Below, piece after piece: positions 48,717-57,169 of a stretch of 64,000 nt of DNA. The stretch lies in assembly GCA_963663265.2 (NCBI GenBank), contig CAXXXM010000001.1, positions 1 through 64,000 on the forward strand. Reading direction: 5' to 3'. The notes under the pieces were generated by a model that had not been told where the DNA came from, did no database searches, and worked only from the letters and a program-made list of their open reading frames with translations. The position numbers and the translations under genes were made by a program. Source of the DNA: JAEXOD01 sp963663265 (GTDB taxonomy: Bacteria; Bacteroidota; Ignavibacteria; Ignavibacteriales; Melioribacteraceae). Numbering within the stretch: the stretch's first letter is position 1; each line of letters starts with the position of its first letter.

Positions 48717-50570
48717 ATGAGTACAGAAGATTATTCGTTGTTAAATGATCCTGAGATGAAAGAAATTTTTGAGAGTTTTATTGTTGAGACTCGCGAAATT
48801 TTAGATTCATTGGATTTAGATTTAGTTGAGTTAGAAAACCGACCCGAAGATAATGATTTGTTAAATCAAATCTTTCGTTCTTTTCATACAATAAAAGGGA
48901 CTTCGGGATTTTTAGGACTTGTCAAATTGCAGCGTGTAACTCACCGTTGTGAAGATATTTTGAATAAGTTAAGAAAAGGGGATGTCCAATTATCAATGCC
49001 CATTATGGAAGGAATCCTTGCGGGGTATGATTCCATTAAGCTTTTGATAAGTATCATTAGTGAAGAAAAGAATGAAAATTTAAATGTTGATGATACTGTA
49101 AACCAACTCGAACAAATTGTTCAGGCTCTTGAATCCGGTCAACCAATTACAAAAGTTGAAGAACCGCCAGTAATTGCCGAAGAGCCTCAAGTTGAAGAAC
49201 CTGCTGAAGATAGTTTAGCTGTTGATGAAGAAATTGATGATGAAGAAATTGAAGTAGAAGAATTAAAAATAGAAACCGTTCCTTTACCAAGTCCAACCAA
49301 ATCAATACAATCGGCTGAACCGGAAAATATACAAAAAGGAAGTGAATCCAAAGTTGCTGCTGCTGTTTCGGCAGCTTCAAAAAAAGGGGATAATTCTATT
49401 CGTGTTGATGTTGAAAGATTAGACTCGTTGTTAAATTTAGTTTCTGAATTGGTTTTAGGAAGAAACAGTTTGACACAGATAAATAACGAGTTATCATTAG
49501 AACATGAAGGCACAAAAATAGCAAGAGACCTTGCAGAGACAACACGCCATATAGATTTGATGACTACTGATTTACACTTAGCCATTATGAAAACACGTAT
49601 GATTAAAATTGGGAAAGTTTTTAATCGATTTCCACGATTGCTGCGTGATTTAAGTAAAGAAATGGGTAAACAAGTTCAGTTGGTTATAAAAGGGGAAGAG
49701 ACTGAGTTAGATAAGACATTGATTGATGAGATTTATGACCCATTAGTTCACTTGGTTAGAAATGCAATTGACCATGGAGTTGAGCATCCTGATAAAAGAG
49801 AAAAGTTAGGTAAGGATAAAACAGGAACTGTTGTTTTAGCTGCTGAACACGAGGGGAACAATATATTGATATCCATTCAAGATGATGGTGGTGGAATGGA
49901 TACTGAAAAGCTCAAGCAAAAAGCAATAAGTAAAGGTTTGATGACAAAAGAGGCTGCTGCTGAACTTTCTAAGCAAGATGCATTTAATATAATATTTTTA
50001 CCGGGATTTTCTACAGCTGAAAAAGTTACAAATGTTTCGGGTAGAGGCGTGGGTATGGATGTTGTTAAAACCAATGTATCTAAACTTAGGGGTATTATAA
50101 ATATTGAATCGGAAGCTGGAAAAGGGTCAAAATTTATTATCAAGCTGCCTTTAACACTTGCTATAATCCAGGGACTTTATGTTGAAATAAATAAAGAAAC
50201 TATTGTAATACCATTGAGTTCTGTAATTGAAGTTGTGCGAGTTCCAAAACAACAAATCTATCATGTTAATAAAGTTGATTGTATTAAATTGAGAGATAAC
50301 GTACTTCCATTAATAGATATAAGTGATGTTTTATATCGTTCGAAAATGGATGAAACAAAGGATTGGCTATATATTGTAATAGTTGGAATAGCGGAAAAGA
50401 GGTATGGTATAAAAGTTGACCACTTAATAGGTCAAAAAGAAGTTGTAATTAAAAACTTAGGAAATTATTTAGGTAATATCGAAGGAATTGCTGGTTCTAC
50501 CATTATGGGAGACGGAACTGTAGTTCTTATTGTAGACATTGCTGAATTAATTCATAAACTAACGGATTAA
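48717..50570 (+). CDS. cheA: Chemotaxis histidine kinase CheA
   Basis: 617 aa. P1 (Hpt) 10-140 with phospho-His 57 in RSFHTIKGTSGFLG. Residues about 145-225 are an acidic Pro/Glu-rich linker with no P2 domain. P3 dimerisation 225-290 starts IRVDVERLDSLLNLVSELVL. P4 ATPase 290-475 has HLVRNAIDHGVEHP, IQDDGGGMDTEK and GRGVGMDVVKTNV. P5, CheW-like, ends the protein (VEINKETIVIPLSSVIEVV). CheA passes phosphate to CheY and CheB. Without P2, docking of the regulators must occur otherwise. No cheW or receptor gene is near. The start ATG is 3 nt after cheZ. Confidence 0.95.
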   Translation: MSTEDYSLLNDPEMKEIFESFIVETREILDSLDLDLVELENRPEDNDLLNQIFRSFHTIKGTSGFLGLVKLQRVTHRCEDILNKLRKGDVQLSMPIMEGILAGYDSIKLLISIISEEKNENLNVDDTVNQLEQIVQALESGQPITKVEEPPVIAEEPQVEEPAEDSLAVDEEIDDEEIEVEELKIETVPLPSPTKSIQSAEPENIQKGSESKVAAAVSAASKKGDNSIRVDVERLDSLLNLVSELVLGRNSLTQINNELSLEHEGTKIARDLAETTRHIDLMTTDLHLAIMKTRMIKIGKVFNRFPRLLRDLSKEMGKQVQLVIKGEETELDKTLIDEIYDPLVHLVRNAIDHGVEHPDKREKLGKDKTGTVVLAAEHEGNNILISIQDDGGGMDTEKLKQKAISKGLMTKEAAAELSKQDAFNIIFLPGFSTAEKVTNVSGRGVGMDVVKTNVSKLRGIINIESEAGKGSKFIIKLPLTLAIIQGLYVEINKETIVIPLSSVIEVVRVPKQQIYHVNKVDCIKLRDNVLPLIDISDVLYRSKMDETKDWLYIVIVGIAEKRYGIKVDHLIGQKEVVIKNLGNYLGNIEGIAGSTIMGDGTVVLIVDIAELIHKLTD

Positions 50571-50572
50571 CC

Positions 50573-51646
50573 TTGAGTAATATAAAAGCTGTAATAATAG
50601 ATGACTCTGCATTTATGAGAAAATCGCTTTCCATAATGCTTGGTTCGGATAAAGAAATAGAAATAGTTGGTACTGCAAAAAACGGTTTAGAAGGGTTTGA
50701 ATTGGTCAAAAAAGTTAGACCGGATATTGTTACTTTAGATATTGAAATGCCTGTAATGGACGGTTTAACTGCGTTAAAAAAGATAATGGCTGAGTGTCCT
50801 ACTTCCGTTATAATGGTTAGTTCGTTAACTACGGAAGGAGCAGAGGCTACTATCCAAGCATTAGAATATGGAGCGGTTGACTTCATATCTAAAGAAATGT
50901 CTTTTGTAAGTGTTAATATTGTTAGTATTAAAGAAGAACTTATTAAAAAGATAAAAGCTATTGTTAAACAAAAAAACCTTCAAAACAGACTTGAGAGGTT
51001 GCAAAGGCTTGGGGATAGGACTAAACCTGCTACTTCAATTTTACAGGCACGTGCTAATTTAACTGTTCCCAAAATAGGTTATAGAGCGGTTGGAATTGGT
51101 ATTTCTACGGGCGGACCTTTATCACTTCAAAAATTAATTCCTTTTCTAAATGAAAAAGCACAGGTGCCATTTTTTATTGTTCAGCATATGCCTCCTAAGT
51201 TTACAAAGTCTTTAGCTGAAAGATTAAATTCTTTGTCTCCTATTTCTGTAAAAGAAGCTGAAAATAATGAAGTAGTTAAAAAGGGTACGGTATATTTAGC
51301 TCCCGGTGGATTTCATATGACAGTTGTTAAATCTGGTATAGGGGATCCTGTAATAAATATTTCTGATAAGCCTTCCAATACACTTCATAAGCCATGTGTT
51401 GATGTTATGATAAGATCCTTGCTTAATGTATACGGGAAAAATACACTTGGTGTTATTATGACAGGAATGGGAAAAGATGGTTTTGAAGCGATAAAAGATT
51501 TGAAAGGTATGGGTGGTTATGCTGTGGCTCAATCAGAAGAAACGTGCGTTGTTTACGGTATGCCAAAAGCGATAGTTGATGCCGGTTTTGCAGATGCAAT
51601 AGTTCCTTTAGAGAAAATTTATGAAACAATTAACAAGGCGTTATAA
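50573..51646 (+). CDS. cheB: Protein-glutamate methylesterase CheB
   Basis: 357 aa from TTG. Receiver 1-125 with VIIDDSAFMRKSL and phospho-Asp in IVTLDIEMPVMDGL. Methylesterase domain 165-355: GIGISTGGPLSL has the catalytic Ser, FIVQHMPPKFTKSLAERL the His and GVIMTGMGKDG the Asp. CheB removes methyl groups from receptors in opposition to CheR. The start codon lies 2 nt after the cheA stop, so coupling is likely. No cheD gene is present here. Confidence 0.95.
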   Translation: MSNIKAVIIDDSAFMRKSLSIMLGSDKEIEIVGTAKNGLEGFELVKKVRPDIVTLDIEMPVMDGLTALKKIMAECPTSVIMVSSLTTEGAEATIQALEYGAVDFISKEMSFVSVNIVSIKEELIKKIKAIVKQKNLQNRLERLQRLGDRTKPATSILQARANLTVPKIGYRAVGIGISTGGPLSLQKLIPFLNEKAQVPFFIVQHMPPKFTKSLAERLNSLSPISVKEAENNEVVKKGTVYLAPGGFHMTVVKSGIGDPVINISDKPSNTLHKPCVDVMIRSLLNVYGKNTLGVIMTGMGKDGFEAIKDLKGMGGYAVAQSEETCVVYGMPKAIVDAGFADAIVPLEKIYETINKAL

Positions 51647-51648
51647 AA

Positions 51649-51897
51649 ATGGAAGAAGAATTTAAGGATTCTGTTTTTAAAGAAATTTCTTATCGTGATA
51701 TTGATGCAAATGGAAATGTTATAAAAGGCGATAAAGCAAAAATTGTTGGTCTTGCTAAAATTTCAATTGAAGAAGATAGTCATGGTGGAGTTAAGCTAAT
51801 TCTTAAAAAAGACGCTAATGATAATATTAAAGAAATAAAATTTGTCTGTTCGTGTGGCGAAACAAAGTCAGTAATTTTAGATTATTCTGAAGAATAA
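51649..51897 (+). CDS. Small protein of unknown function after cheB
   Basis: 82 aa, 2 nt after the cheB stop and last in the che operon. Residues 1-55 are charged and beta-like (KISIEEDSHGGVKLILKKD). Near the end, IKEIKFVCSCGETKSVILDY contains a CSCGE motif, which could bind a metal or form a disulfide. I recognise no family. Its place directly behind cheB and before a terminator makes it a true gene. Confidence 0.6.
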   Translation: MEEEFKDSVFKEISYRDIDANGNVIKGDKAKIVGLAKISIEEDSHGGVKLILKKDANDNIKEIKFVCSCGETKSVILDYSEE

Positions 51898-51901
51898 TTA
51901 A

Positions 51902-51930
51902 CAGTTGGCGATCTTTAGCCAACTGCATTT
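51902..51930 (+). terminator. Terminator of the chemotaxis operon
   Basis: CAGTTGGC (51902-51909), loop GATCTTTA, GCCAACTG (51918-51925), then CATTTTGG. A perfect 8-bp stem just after the last che gene. The T tract is short (TTTT). Confidence 0.75.
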
Positions 51931-52305
51931 TGGTCAGGTTATTACCAAAAGTTTATAAAATCAATTCAATCACTTCTTCCTGTTAGCTTTTCTTGCAACT
52001 CCGGTCATTTATTGTTATCTAAGTTTTATTATTGAATTTATATTCATTGTAATGTTAATACTGATAGTTTCTGCATTTAGTTTTAGAAAATTTGTAAACT
52101 GTTAAAAACAAATAACATGCAAAGATTTAAAGAATAATTTATTCTTCAAATATCAGAACTAAGTTTTTGTGAACTAATGGCGATAAAGTATCACAAATTT
52201 TGTATGGCAGGCTTTTTACTATATAAAGAGATTTAACTTACTACTTTTTTAAAACCCTCTCATCTAACACCAATATAAAACCTAAAATAAGAATTGAATG
52301 AAATT
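51931..52305. other. Intergenic region before the flagellar basal-body operon
   Basis: About 375 AT-rich bases between the che terminator and the sigma-54 promoter of flgB. No coding frame was seen. Sigma-54 promoters usually have activator sites 80-200 bases upstream, so binding sites for the 43369 regulator may lie here, but no repeat stands out. Confidence 0.45.
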
Positions 52306-52322
52306 TGGCACTCAGTTTGCAT
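52306..52322 (+). promoter_or_regulatory. Sigma-54 promoter of the flgB operon
   Basis: TGGCAC (52306-52311), 5 bases, then TTGCAT (52317-52322). This is a full match to the sigma-54 -24/-12 consensus TGGCAC-N5-TTGCW with the GG and GC at fixed spacing. Transcription should begin around 52332, some 17 bases before the flgB ATG at 52349. Confidence 0.9.
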
Positions 52323-52348
52323 AGATATAAAAAAAAGCAGGTTGAAAG

Positions 52349-52741
52349 ATGCCAATTGATGGAAATAAAATATTTGAAACTTACTTAGATTACAGTTCAG
52401 TAAAACAAAAACTGATATCTAAAAATATAGCAAATATAAACACTTTGTTTTATCAAAGAGAAGATATTTCTTTTGATGATTATCTAAATGAAGTATCCAA
52501 AGATCAAATGAAGATTACCGATGGCAGACAAATTGAATTTGCAAATGGAATAGCAAAAAATCCAGAAGATAAAGCGATTATAAAAGATACAAATCCGGAA
52601 TTGGAATCAAACTTTAACAATATTGAAATAGATAAAGAAATGGCAGATTTAGCAAGAAACAGCATAATGTTTAAGTTTGCTTCACGAAAAGTAGGAAATT
52701 ATTACAAAACACTACAATCAATAATCAGCAGAGAAAAATAA
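52349..52741 (+). CDS. flgB: Flagellar rod protein FlgB
   Basis: 130 aa, about the usual size. IFETYLDYSSVKQKLISKNIANINT is the FlgB/rod N-terminal pattern (ISKNIANINT). The C-terminal IDKEMADLARNSIMFKFASR fits the second rod helix (EMAALAENSLRYQA). It builds the proximal rod and is exported by the type III system. First gene of the sigma-54 operon; flgC starts in its stop codon (TAATG). Confidence 0.93.
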   Translation: MPIDGNKIFETYLDYSSVKQKLISKNIANINTLFYQREDISFDDYLNEVSKDQMKITDGRQIEFANGIAKNPEDKAIIKDTNPELESNFNNIEIDKEMADLARNSIMFKFASRKVGNYYKTLQSIISREK

Positions 52742-53235
52742 TGGAGATCGGTGGAAATTTTAGAGCATTTGATATAAGTTCATCGGGAATGAAACTTCAA
52801 AAAAAGAAACTTGATTTGATTGCAGAAAATATTGCAAATACAAATACAACAAAAACAGCCGATGGAACTCCTTACAAAAGGAAAACCTTAGTTGTTGAAA
52901 ATGTTGATAAATTTCAATCAGCAATAGACGACATAAAAGCTAACGGAATGATGAAAACGCGAAACAACACTCAATTTGTAACTACTCCAGGAATTAAGGG
53001 AGATAGGAATAAAAAAGACGAATTAAATATGCGGGTTATAGAAGATACTACACCGGGAGATAAGGTTTTTATGCCAGACCATCCTGATTCAGATAAAGAA
53101 GGGTATTTAGATATGCCAAATATAAATATAGTAACAGAAATGGTTGATATGATTGCAGCAACAAGAAGTTATGAAGCCAATTTAACTGCTTTTAACGCAT
53201 CCAAACAAATAGCAAAAGATTCATTGGAGATTTAG
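52741..53235 (+). CDS. flgC: Flagellar rod protein FlgC
   Basis: 164 aa. FRAFDISSSGMKLQKKKLDL and IAENIANTNTTKTADGTPYKR are the FlgC start, and PDHPDSDKEGYLDMPNINIV is the highly conserved middle (P-H-P-A-D-x-G-Y-V-x-x-P-N-V). NIVTEMVDMIAATRSYEANL closes with the rod C-terminal helix. It is a proximal rod component, in a TAATG overlap with flgB. Confidence 0.97.
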   Translation: MEIGGNFRAFDISSSGMKLQKKKLDLIAENIANTNTTKTADGTPYKRKTLVVENVDKFQSAIDDIKANGMMKTRNNTQFVTTPGIKGDRNKKDELNMRVIEDTTPGDKVFMPDHPDSDKEGYLDMPNINIVTEMVDMIAATRSYEANLTAFNASKQIAKDSLEI

Positions 53236-53236
53236 C

Positions 53237-53479
53237 ATGAGAATTACTTCAAGTGCCATTGGTAATTATAATCCTTACAGTATTAGTAATAAAAATGTGA
53301 GTGCAGTTAAAACCACACAAGCTACGGATACAAATGTAAAAATAACTTCAGAAGAGAAAGAGTTTTTTACAAAAATGTATCCAGAAAAAAGTAATGAGAT
53401 AATAGATTACCATTACTATCAGAGAAGCGGGAAAATGTCAGGAGTAGCATTAGGCACTTTAATTGACAGAAGAGGTTAA
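53237..53479 (+). CDS. Small protein between flgC and fliE
   Basis: 80 aa, two bases from flgC and three from fliE. The N-terminal 35 residues are polar and low in structure (Ser/Asn/Thr/Val). Then ITSEEKEFFTKMYPEKSNEI and DYHYYQRSGKMSGVALGTLI, with an aromatic YHYY motif and a basic end. It is too short for a classical rod protein and matches no family I know. The disordered N-terminus recalls type III export substrates, so a small exported or rod-associated protein is possible. Confidence 0.6.
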   Translation: MRITSSAIGNYNPYSISNKNVSAVKTTQATDTNVKITSEEKEFFTKMYPEKSNEIIDYHYYQRSGKMSGVALGTLIDRRG

Positions 53480-53481
53480 AA

Positions 53482-53895
53482 ATGGAACTTCAAAGTATTG
53501 GTAAAATTCTAAACAGTTTAAATAACATTCAAAAAGCTAATGGATTAGATCAAAGTAAAAATGCAAATTTTGATCAGATGTTTAGCAATGTGTTAGAAAT
53601 TGGTAAAAATAATCAACCTAATGCTGAAGCAAACACAAATAAAGTTTCAACTGTAAGTAGTACCGGCGAAGGTTTACCAAATTTTGATAATTTAGTATCA
53701 GATTATGTTAATTCAGTAAATAATGCTCAGTTATATTCGCATGATATGGCAAAAAAGTTTGTAAATGGCGAAGATGTTGAACTGCACGAAGTAATGATTG
53801 CCGGTGAAAAAGCAAAGACGAGTTTGGACTTATTGATTGAAATAAGAAACAAAACAATTGATATGTATCGTGAATTAACGAGATTACAAGGATAA
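53482..53895 (+). CDS. fliE: Flagellar hook-basal body protein FliE
   Basis: 137 aa, somewhat longer than the typical 100-110. The conserved part is at the C-terminus: FVNGEDVELHEVMIAGEKAKTS, then LLIEIRNKTIDMYRELTRLQG, as in FliE. The N-terminal half is Asn-rich. FliE joins the MS ring to the rod. Its stop overlaps the fliF start by one base. Confidence 0.93.
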   Translation: MELQSIGKILNSLNNIQKANGLDQSKNANFDQMFSNVLEIGKNNQPNAEANTNKVSTVSSTGEGLPNFDNLVSDYVNSVNNAQLYSHDMAKKFVNGEDVELHEVMIAGEKAKTSLDLLIEIRNKTIDMYRELTRLQG

Positions 53896-55499
53896 TGGAA
53901 GATAAAAAGTCAAACTTAAGTGCCGTGCTTGGCATATTTAGCAAACTATCAATGCAGCAAAAAATGTTGATAGGTGGAGCCTTAGTTGCAACAATGGTTT
54001 TATTGGGTTTTGTTGTTTTTGTTTTTAACGAGCCTTCTTATGGAACATTGTTTACAAATTTAGCTCCTGAAGATGCAAATAAAATTGTTGAAATGCTTAA
54101 TGGTCAAAAAGTACAATATAAATTAGAAGATGCCGGAACTACTATAAAGGTACCAAAAGATAGAGTTTACGAGTTAAGACTTTTTGCTGCGGGGAAAGGG
54201 ATACCAAGTTCCGGAATTGTTGGATATGAAGTATTTGACCAAAGTTTAATGGGCATGAGTGAGTTTATGCAGAAGCTGAATTATAAACGAGCTTTAGAGG
54301 GTGAATTATCGCGTACAATTATGCAGGAAAGCGGTGTTGAAGGGGTACGTGTTCATATAGTATTTCCTGAAAAAAGTTTGTTCAAAGAAGAAGAAAAACA
54401 ACCAACAGCATCTATTGTTTTAAAATTAGCACCGGGTTATTCGCCAACTCAACAAAATATTGTCGCAATATCTAATTTAATAGCAAGCAGTGTTGAAGGT
54501 TTGCAGCCAAGTAAAGTTACTATTATTGATACTAAAGGAAGACTATTATCAAGAAATGACGATGAAAATTCTATAACATTTGTAAGTAATAAGCAGTACG
54601 AAATAAGAACAGCAATTGAAAATTATTTGGCTAATAAAGCTCAGTCGATGTTGGATAATGTTTTGGGATATGGTAATTCAATTGTAAAGGTTAATGTTGA
54701 CTTAGACTTTAATCAAGTTGAAAAAACAATGGAAACTTATGACCCTGAATCGGTAGTTCCAATTTCAGAACAAAGCGTAAAACAACAGACAGGTGGAAAA
54801 AGTACCGGCGATTCAACCGGCACAACTTCCGAAAATTCTACAACAAATTATGAAATAAGTAAAACTATTGAGCGAGTAATTGAAGGAACGGGAAATATTA
54901 AAAGAATTACTCTTGCAGCAGTAATAAATGGTTTAACTAAGGAAGTTAAAAATGGTGATAAGGTTGATAAAGTGATAGAGCCACGACCTGAAACACAATT
55001 ACGAAAATTGGAACAAATAGTAAAACAGGCTGTTGGAATTAATGAACAACGCAGCGATATTGTAACAGTAGAAAGCATTCCTTTTGAAACTACTTTAGGA
55101 GATGAGACGGAAATTACCGAAAGCTCCAGTTTTAATATTGAGGAATGGTCAAATTTAATAGTTCTATTTGTGGCAGTTGGAGCTTCGTTATTTATTCTTA
55201 AGGGTCTAATGAAGAAGCTTAAAAACGAAAAGATATTAGTAGGTACTGTAAGTTACAGAGATGAAGCAGTTAGTGATTTAGGAGGAACTGGCGAAAATAG
55301 TCATAGTGGTCCACACCAGTTAACAAATGGTGCTCACAAAAAGAAGCAGTTGCTTGACATTGGGGATATTGAAGATGAAATAACTGATGCAGCTGCAGAA
55401 AAGAAAATAAGACAGGATAAGATTGTAAATTATGCACAGAAAAATCCAACTGAAGCTGCAAAACTAATTAATTCGTGGTTAAGAGAAGATGAGTACTAA
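53895..55499 (+). CDS. fliF: Flagellar MS-ring protein FliF
   Basis: 534 aa. A membrane helix near residues 24-44 (LIGGALVATMVLLGFVVFVF), the RBM/YscJ domains (YGTLFTNLAPEDANKIVEML, RLFAAGKGIPSSGIVGYEVF, RALEGELSRTIMQESGVEGV, RVHIVFPEKSLF), and a second helix near 418-435 (NLIVLFVAVGASLFILKGLM). The cytoplasmic tail ends in NPTEAAKLINSWLREDEY, the FliG-binding region. The protein is within normal size and complete. fliG begins inside its last codons (11-nt overlap). Confidence 0.97.
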   Translation: MEDKKSNLSAVLGIFSKLSMQQKMLIGGALVATMVLLGFVVFVFNEPSYGTLFTNLAPEDANKIVEMLNGQKVQYKLEDAGTTIKVPKDRVYELRLFAAGKGIPSSGIVGYEVFDQSLMGMSEFMQKLNYKRALEGELSRTIMQESGVEGVRVHIVFPEKSLFKEEEKQPTASIVLKLAPGYSPTQQNIVAISNLIASSVEGLQPSKVTIIDTKGRLLSRNDDENSITFVSNKQYEIRTAIENYLANKAQSMLDNVLGYGNSIVKVNVDLDFNQVEKTMETYDPESVVPISEQSVKQQTGGKSTGDSTGTTSENSTTNYEISKTIERVIEGTGNIKRITLAAVINGLTKEVKNGDKVDKVIEPRPETQLRKLEQIVKQAVGINEQRSDIVTVESIPFETTLGDETEITESSSFNIEEWSNLIVLFVAVGASLFILKGLMKKLKNEKILVGTVSYRDEAVSDLGGTGENSHSGPHQLTNGAHKKKQLLDIGDIEDEITDAAAEKKIRQDKIVNYAQKNPTEAAKLINSWLREDEY

Positions 55500-56535
55500 A
55501 AGTAAAAATCTTAAAGGTAAAGATACTACCATAAATGATTTATCGGGCTACCAAAAAGCAGCCTTGTTAATGATAGCCTTAAATGTTGAAACTGCATCGG
55601 TACTTTTTAAGTACTTAGATCCTTCGGATGTAGAAGCAATTTCGGCGGAAATTTCGCAAGTAAAAAATGTGCCGTCAAACGTTGTAGATCAAGTTTTATC
55701 TGATTACTATGCTTTAATTACAGCACAGGAATATGTTGTTGAAGGGGGTATTGATTACGCCCAGCAGGTTTTGGAAAAATCTTTTGGTTTAGCCAAAGCA
55801 ATGGAAATTATTGAAAAAGTTAAAAACATTACCACGTTGCGTGGTTTTGACGTTTTAAAGAAAGCAGATTCAACTCAGTTAGTTAACTTTTTGAATAAAG
55901 AGCATCCTCAAACAATAGCTTTAATTTTATCACACTTGAATCCTGACCAAACGGCGGAAGCTTTAAAAGAGTTATCTGATGACATGCGTGCAGAAGTTGT
56001 TTTTAGAATTGCTACTTTAGGAAAAATATCTCCACAAACGTTAAAACAGATTGAAAAAGTGGTTGATGAACTTGCCGGTTTTTCGATGAATCAATCGATG
56101 AGTAAACTTGGTGGTCCAAAAAGTGTTGCTACAATTTTAAACAGAACTAATGTAACATTGAGTAAAGATGTTATTGCAGGAATAGAAGAACGAGACCCTG
56201 AAGTAGCGGCAGAAATAAAACGATTGATGTTCTTGTTTGAAGATATTATTCACTTGCAAGATAGAGATATTCAACGTATTATGAAGGAAGTAGACAGAAA
56301 AGATTTAAGTCTCGCATTAAAAATTGCAGATGAAAAAGTACAAAGCAAGATATTCTCTAACATGTCAGAACGTGCAGCGGACTTATTAAAAGAAGAATTA
56401 CAATATATGGGTCCTGTTAAGCTAAAAGAAGTTGAAGCAGCTCAAGCACGTATTGTAGACACAATTAAACAGCTTGAAGAGCAAGAAGAAATCACAATCA
56501 GCTTTAGAGGTGGTTCAGAGGAAGTTTATGTCTAA
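55489..56535 (+). CDS. fliG: Flagellar motor switch protein FliG
   Basis: 348 aa. The N domain starts LSGYQKAALLMIALNVETAS. The middle has the EHPQTIALILSHLNPDQTAE motif. The C domain has MFLFEDIIHLQDRDIQRIMK with the charged torque helix near DRDIQR, and ADLLKEELQYMGPVKLKEVE before the end. FliG is the rotor part that meets the stator and passes CheY-P switching. The ATG at 55489 overlaps fliF. Confidence 0.97.
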   Translation: MSTKSKNLKGKDTTINDLSGYQKAALLMIALNVETASVLFKYLDPSDVEAISAEISQVKNVPSNVVDQVLSDYYALITAQEYVVEGGIDYAQQVLEKSFGLAKAMEIIEKVKNITTLRGFDVLKKADSTQLVNFLNKEHPQTIALILSHLNPDQTAEALKELSDDMRAEVVFRIATLGKISPQTLKQIEKVVDELAGFSMNQSMSKLGGPKSVATILNRTNVTLSKDVIAGIEERDPEVAAEIKRLMFLFEDIIHLQDRDIQRIMKEVDRKDLSLALKIADEKVQSKIFSNMSERAADLLKEELQYMGPVKLKEVEAAQARIVDTIKQLEEQEEITISFRGGSEEVYV

Positions 56536-57166
56536 CGTTATAAAAATAGGAAGCGGAAAAGGATTAAAAGCATTAGTGCCCGGTACATTAAATAACCAGC
56601 AGGCAATTGATGATATATATAAAGAAGAAGAAAATAAATTCAGAAAAGAACTTGAAAACCAGTATCAAAATGGATTTAACGAAGGATTTGAAGCTGCTCA
56701 ATCACAACTTGAACAACAGTTTAATGAACAAATAATGTCAAAATCGGAGGAGTTTTATCAAATTCTTTCGGGTATTGAAGAACGGTTGCAATCTTATGAA
56801 AAATCTTTTGAAAGTATTGTGATAGCGGTTTCTTCCAAAATTGCTCAGAAAATTCTTAATAGAGAGATTGAGAATAAATCGATTGTTGAAAATACACTTA
56901 GAAATGCAATAGGGAAAGTTTTAGGAGCCGGTGGGATAATTCTTAGACTTAATCCGGCTGACTATGAATTGTTAAATCAAGGCGATTTTATTGTTACGCT
57001 TAACAACAGTTTTAGCAAATTAAAATTTGAGATGGATGAATCCATTGAAAAAGGGGGAGGAATGATTGAGACTGAAATTGGAAGTGTTGATGCAAGAGTA
57101 AGTACTCAATTGGAAGAAATAATAAAGCAACTTGAAAATAGTCTAAACGATGATCAAGGGAAGTAA
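56528..57166 (+). CDS. fliH: Flagellar export ATPase regulator FliH
   Basis: 212 aa from ATG 56528, chosen because GAGG sits 6 nt upstream; it overlaps fliG by 8 nt. A long coiled coil (YKEEENKFRKELENQYQNGF, AAQSQLEQQFNEQIMSKSEE) is followed by a FliH/YscL-type C domain (SIVIAVSSKIAQKILNREIE, LRLNPADYELLNQGDF, GGMIETEIGSVDARVSTQLE). It holds FliI at the export gate. Confidence 0.9.
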   Translation: MSNVIKIGSGKGLKALVPGTLNNQQAIDDIYKEEENKFRKELENQYQNGFNEGFEAAQSQLEQQFNEQIMSKSEEFYQILSGIEERLQSYEKSFESIVIAVSSKIAQKILNREIENKSIVENTLRNAIGKVLGAGGIILRLNPADYELLNQGDFIVTLNNSFSKLKFEMDESIEKGGGMIETEIGSVDARVSTQLEEIIKQLENSLNDDQGK

Positions 57167-57169
57167 AAG

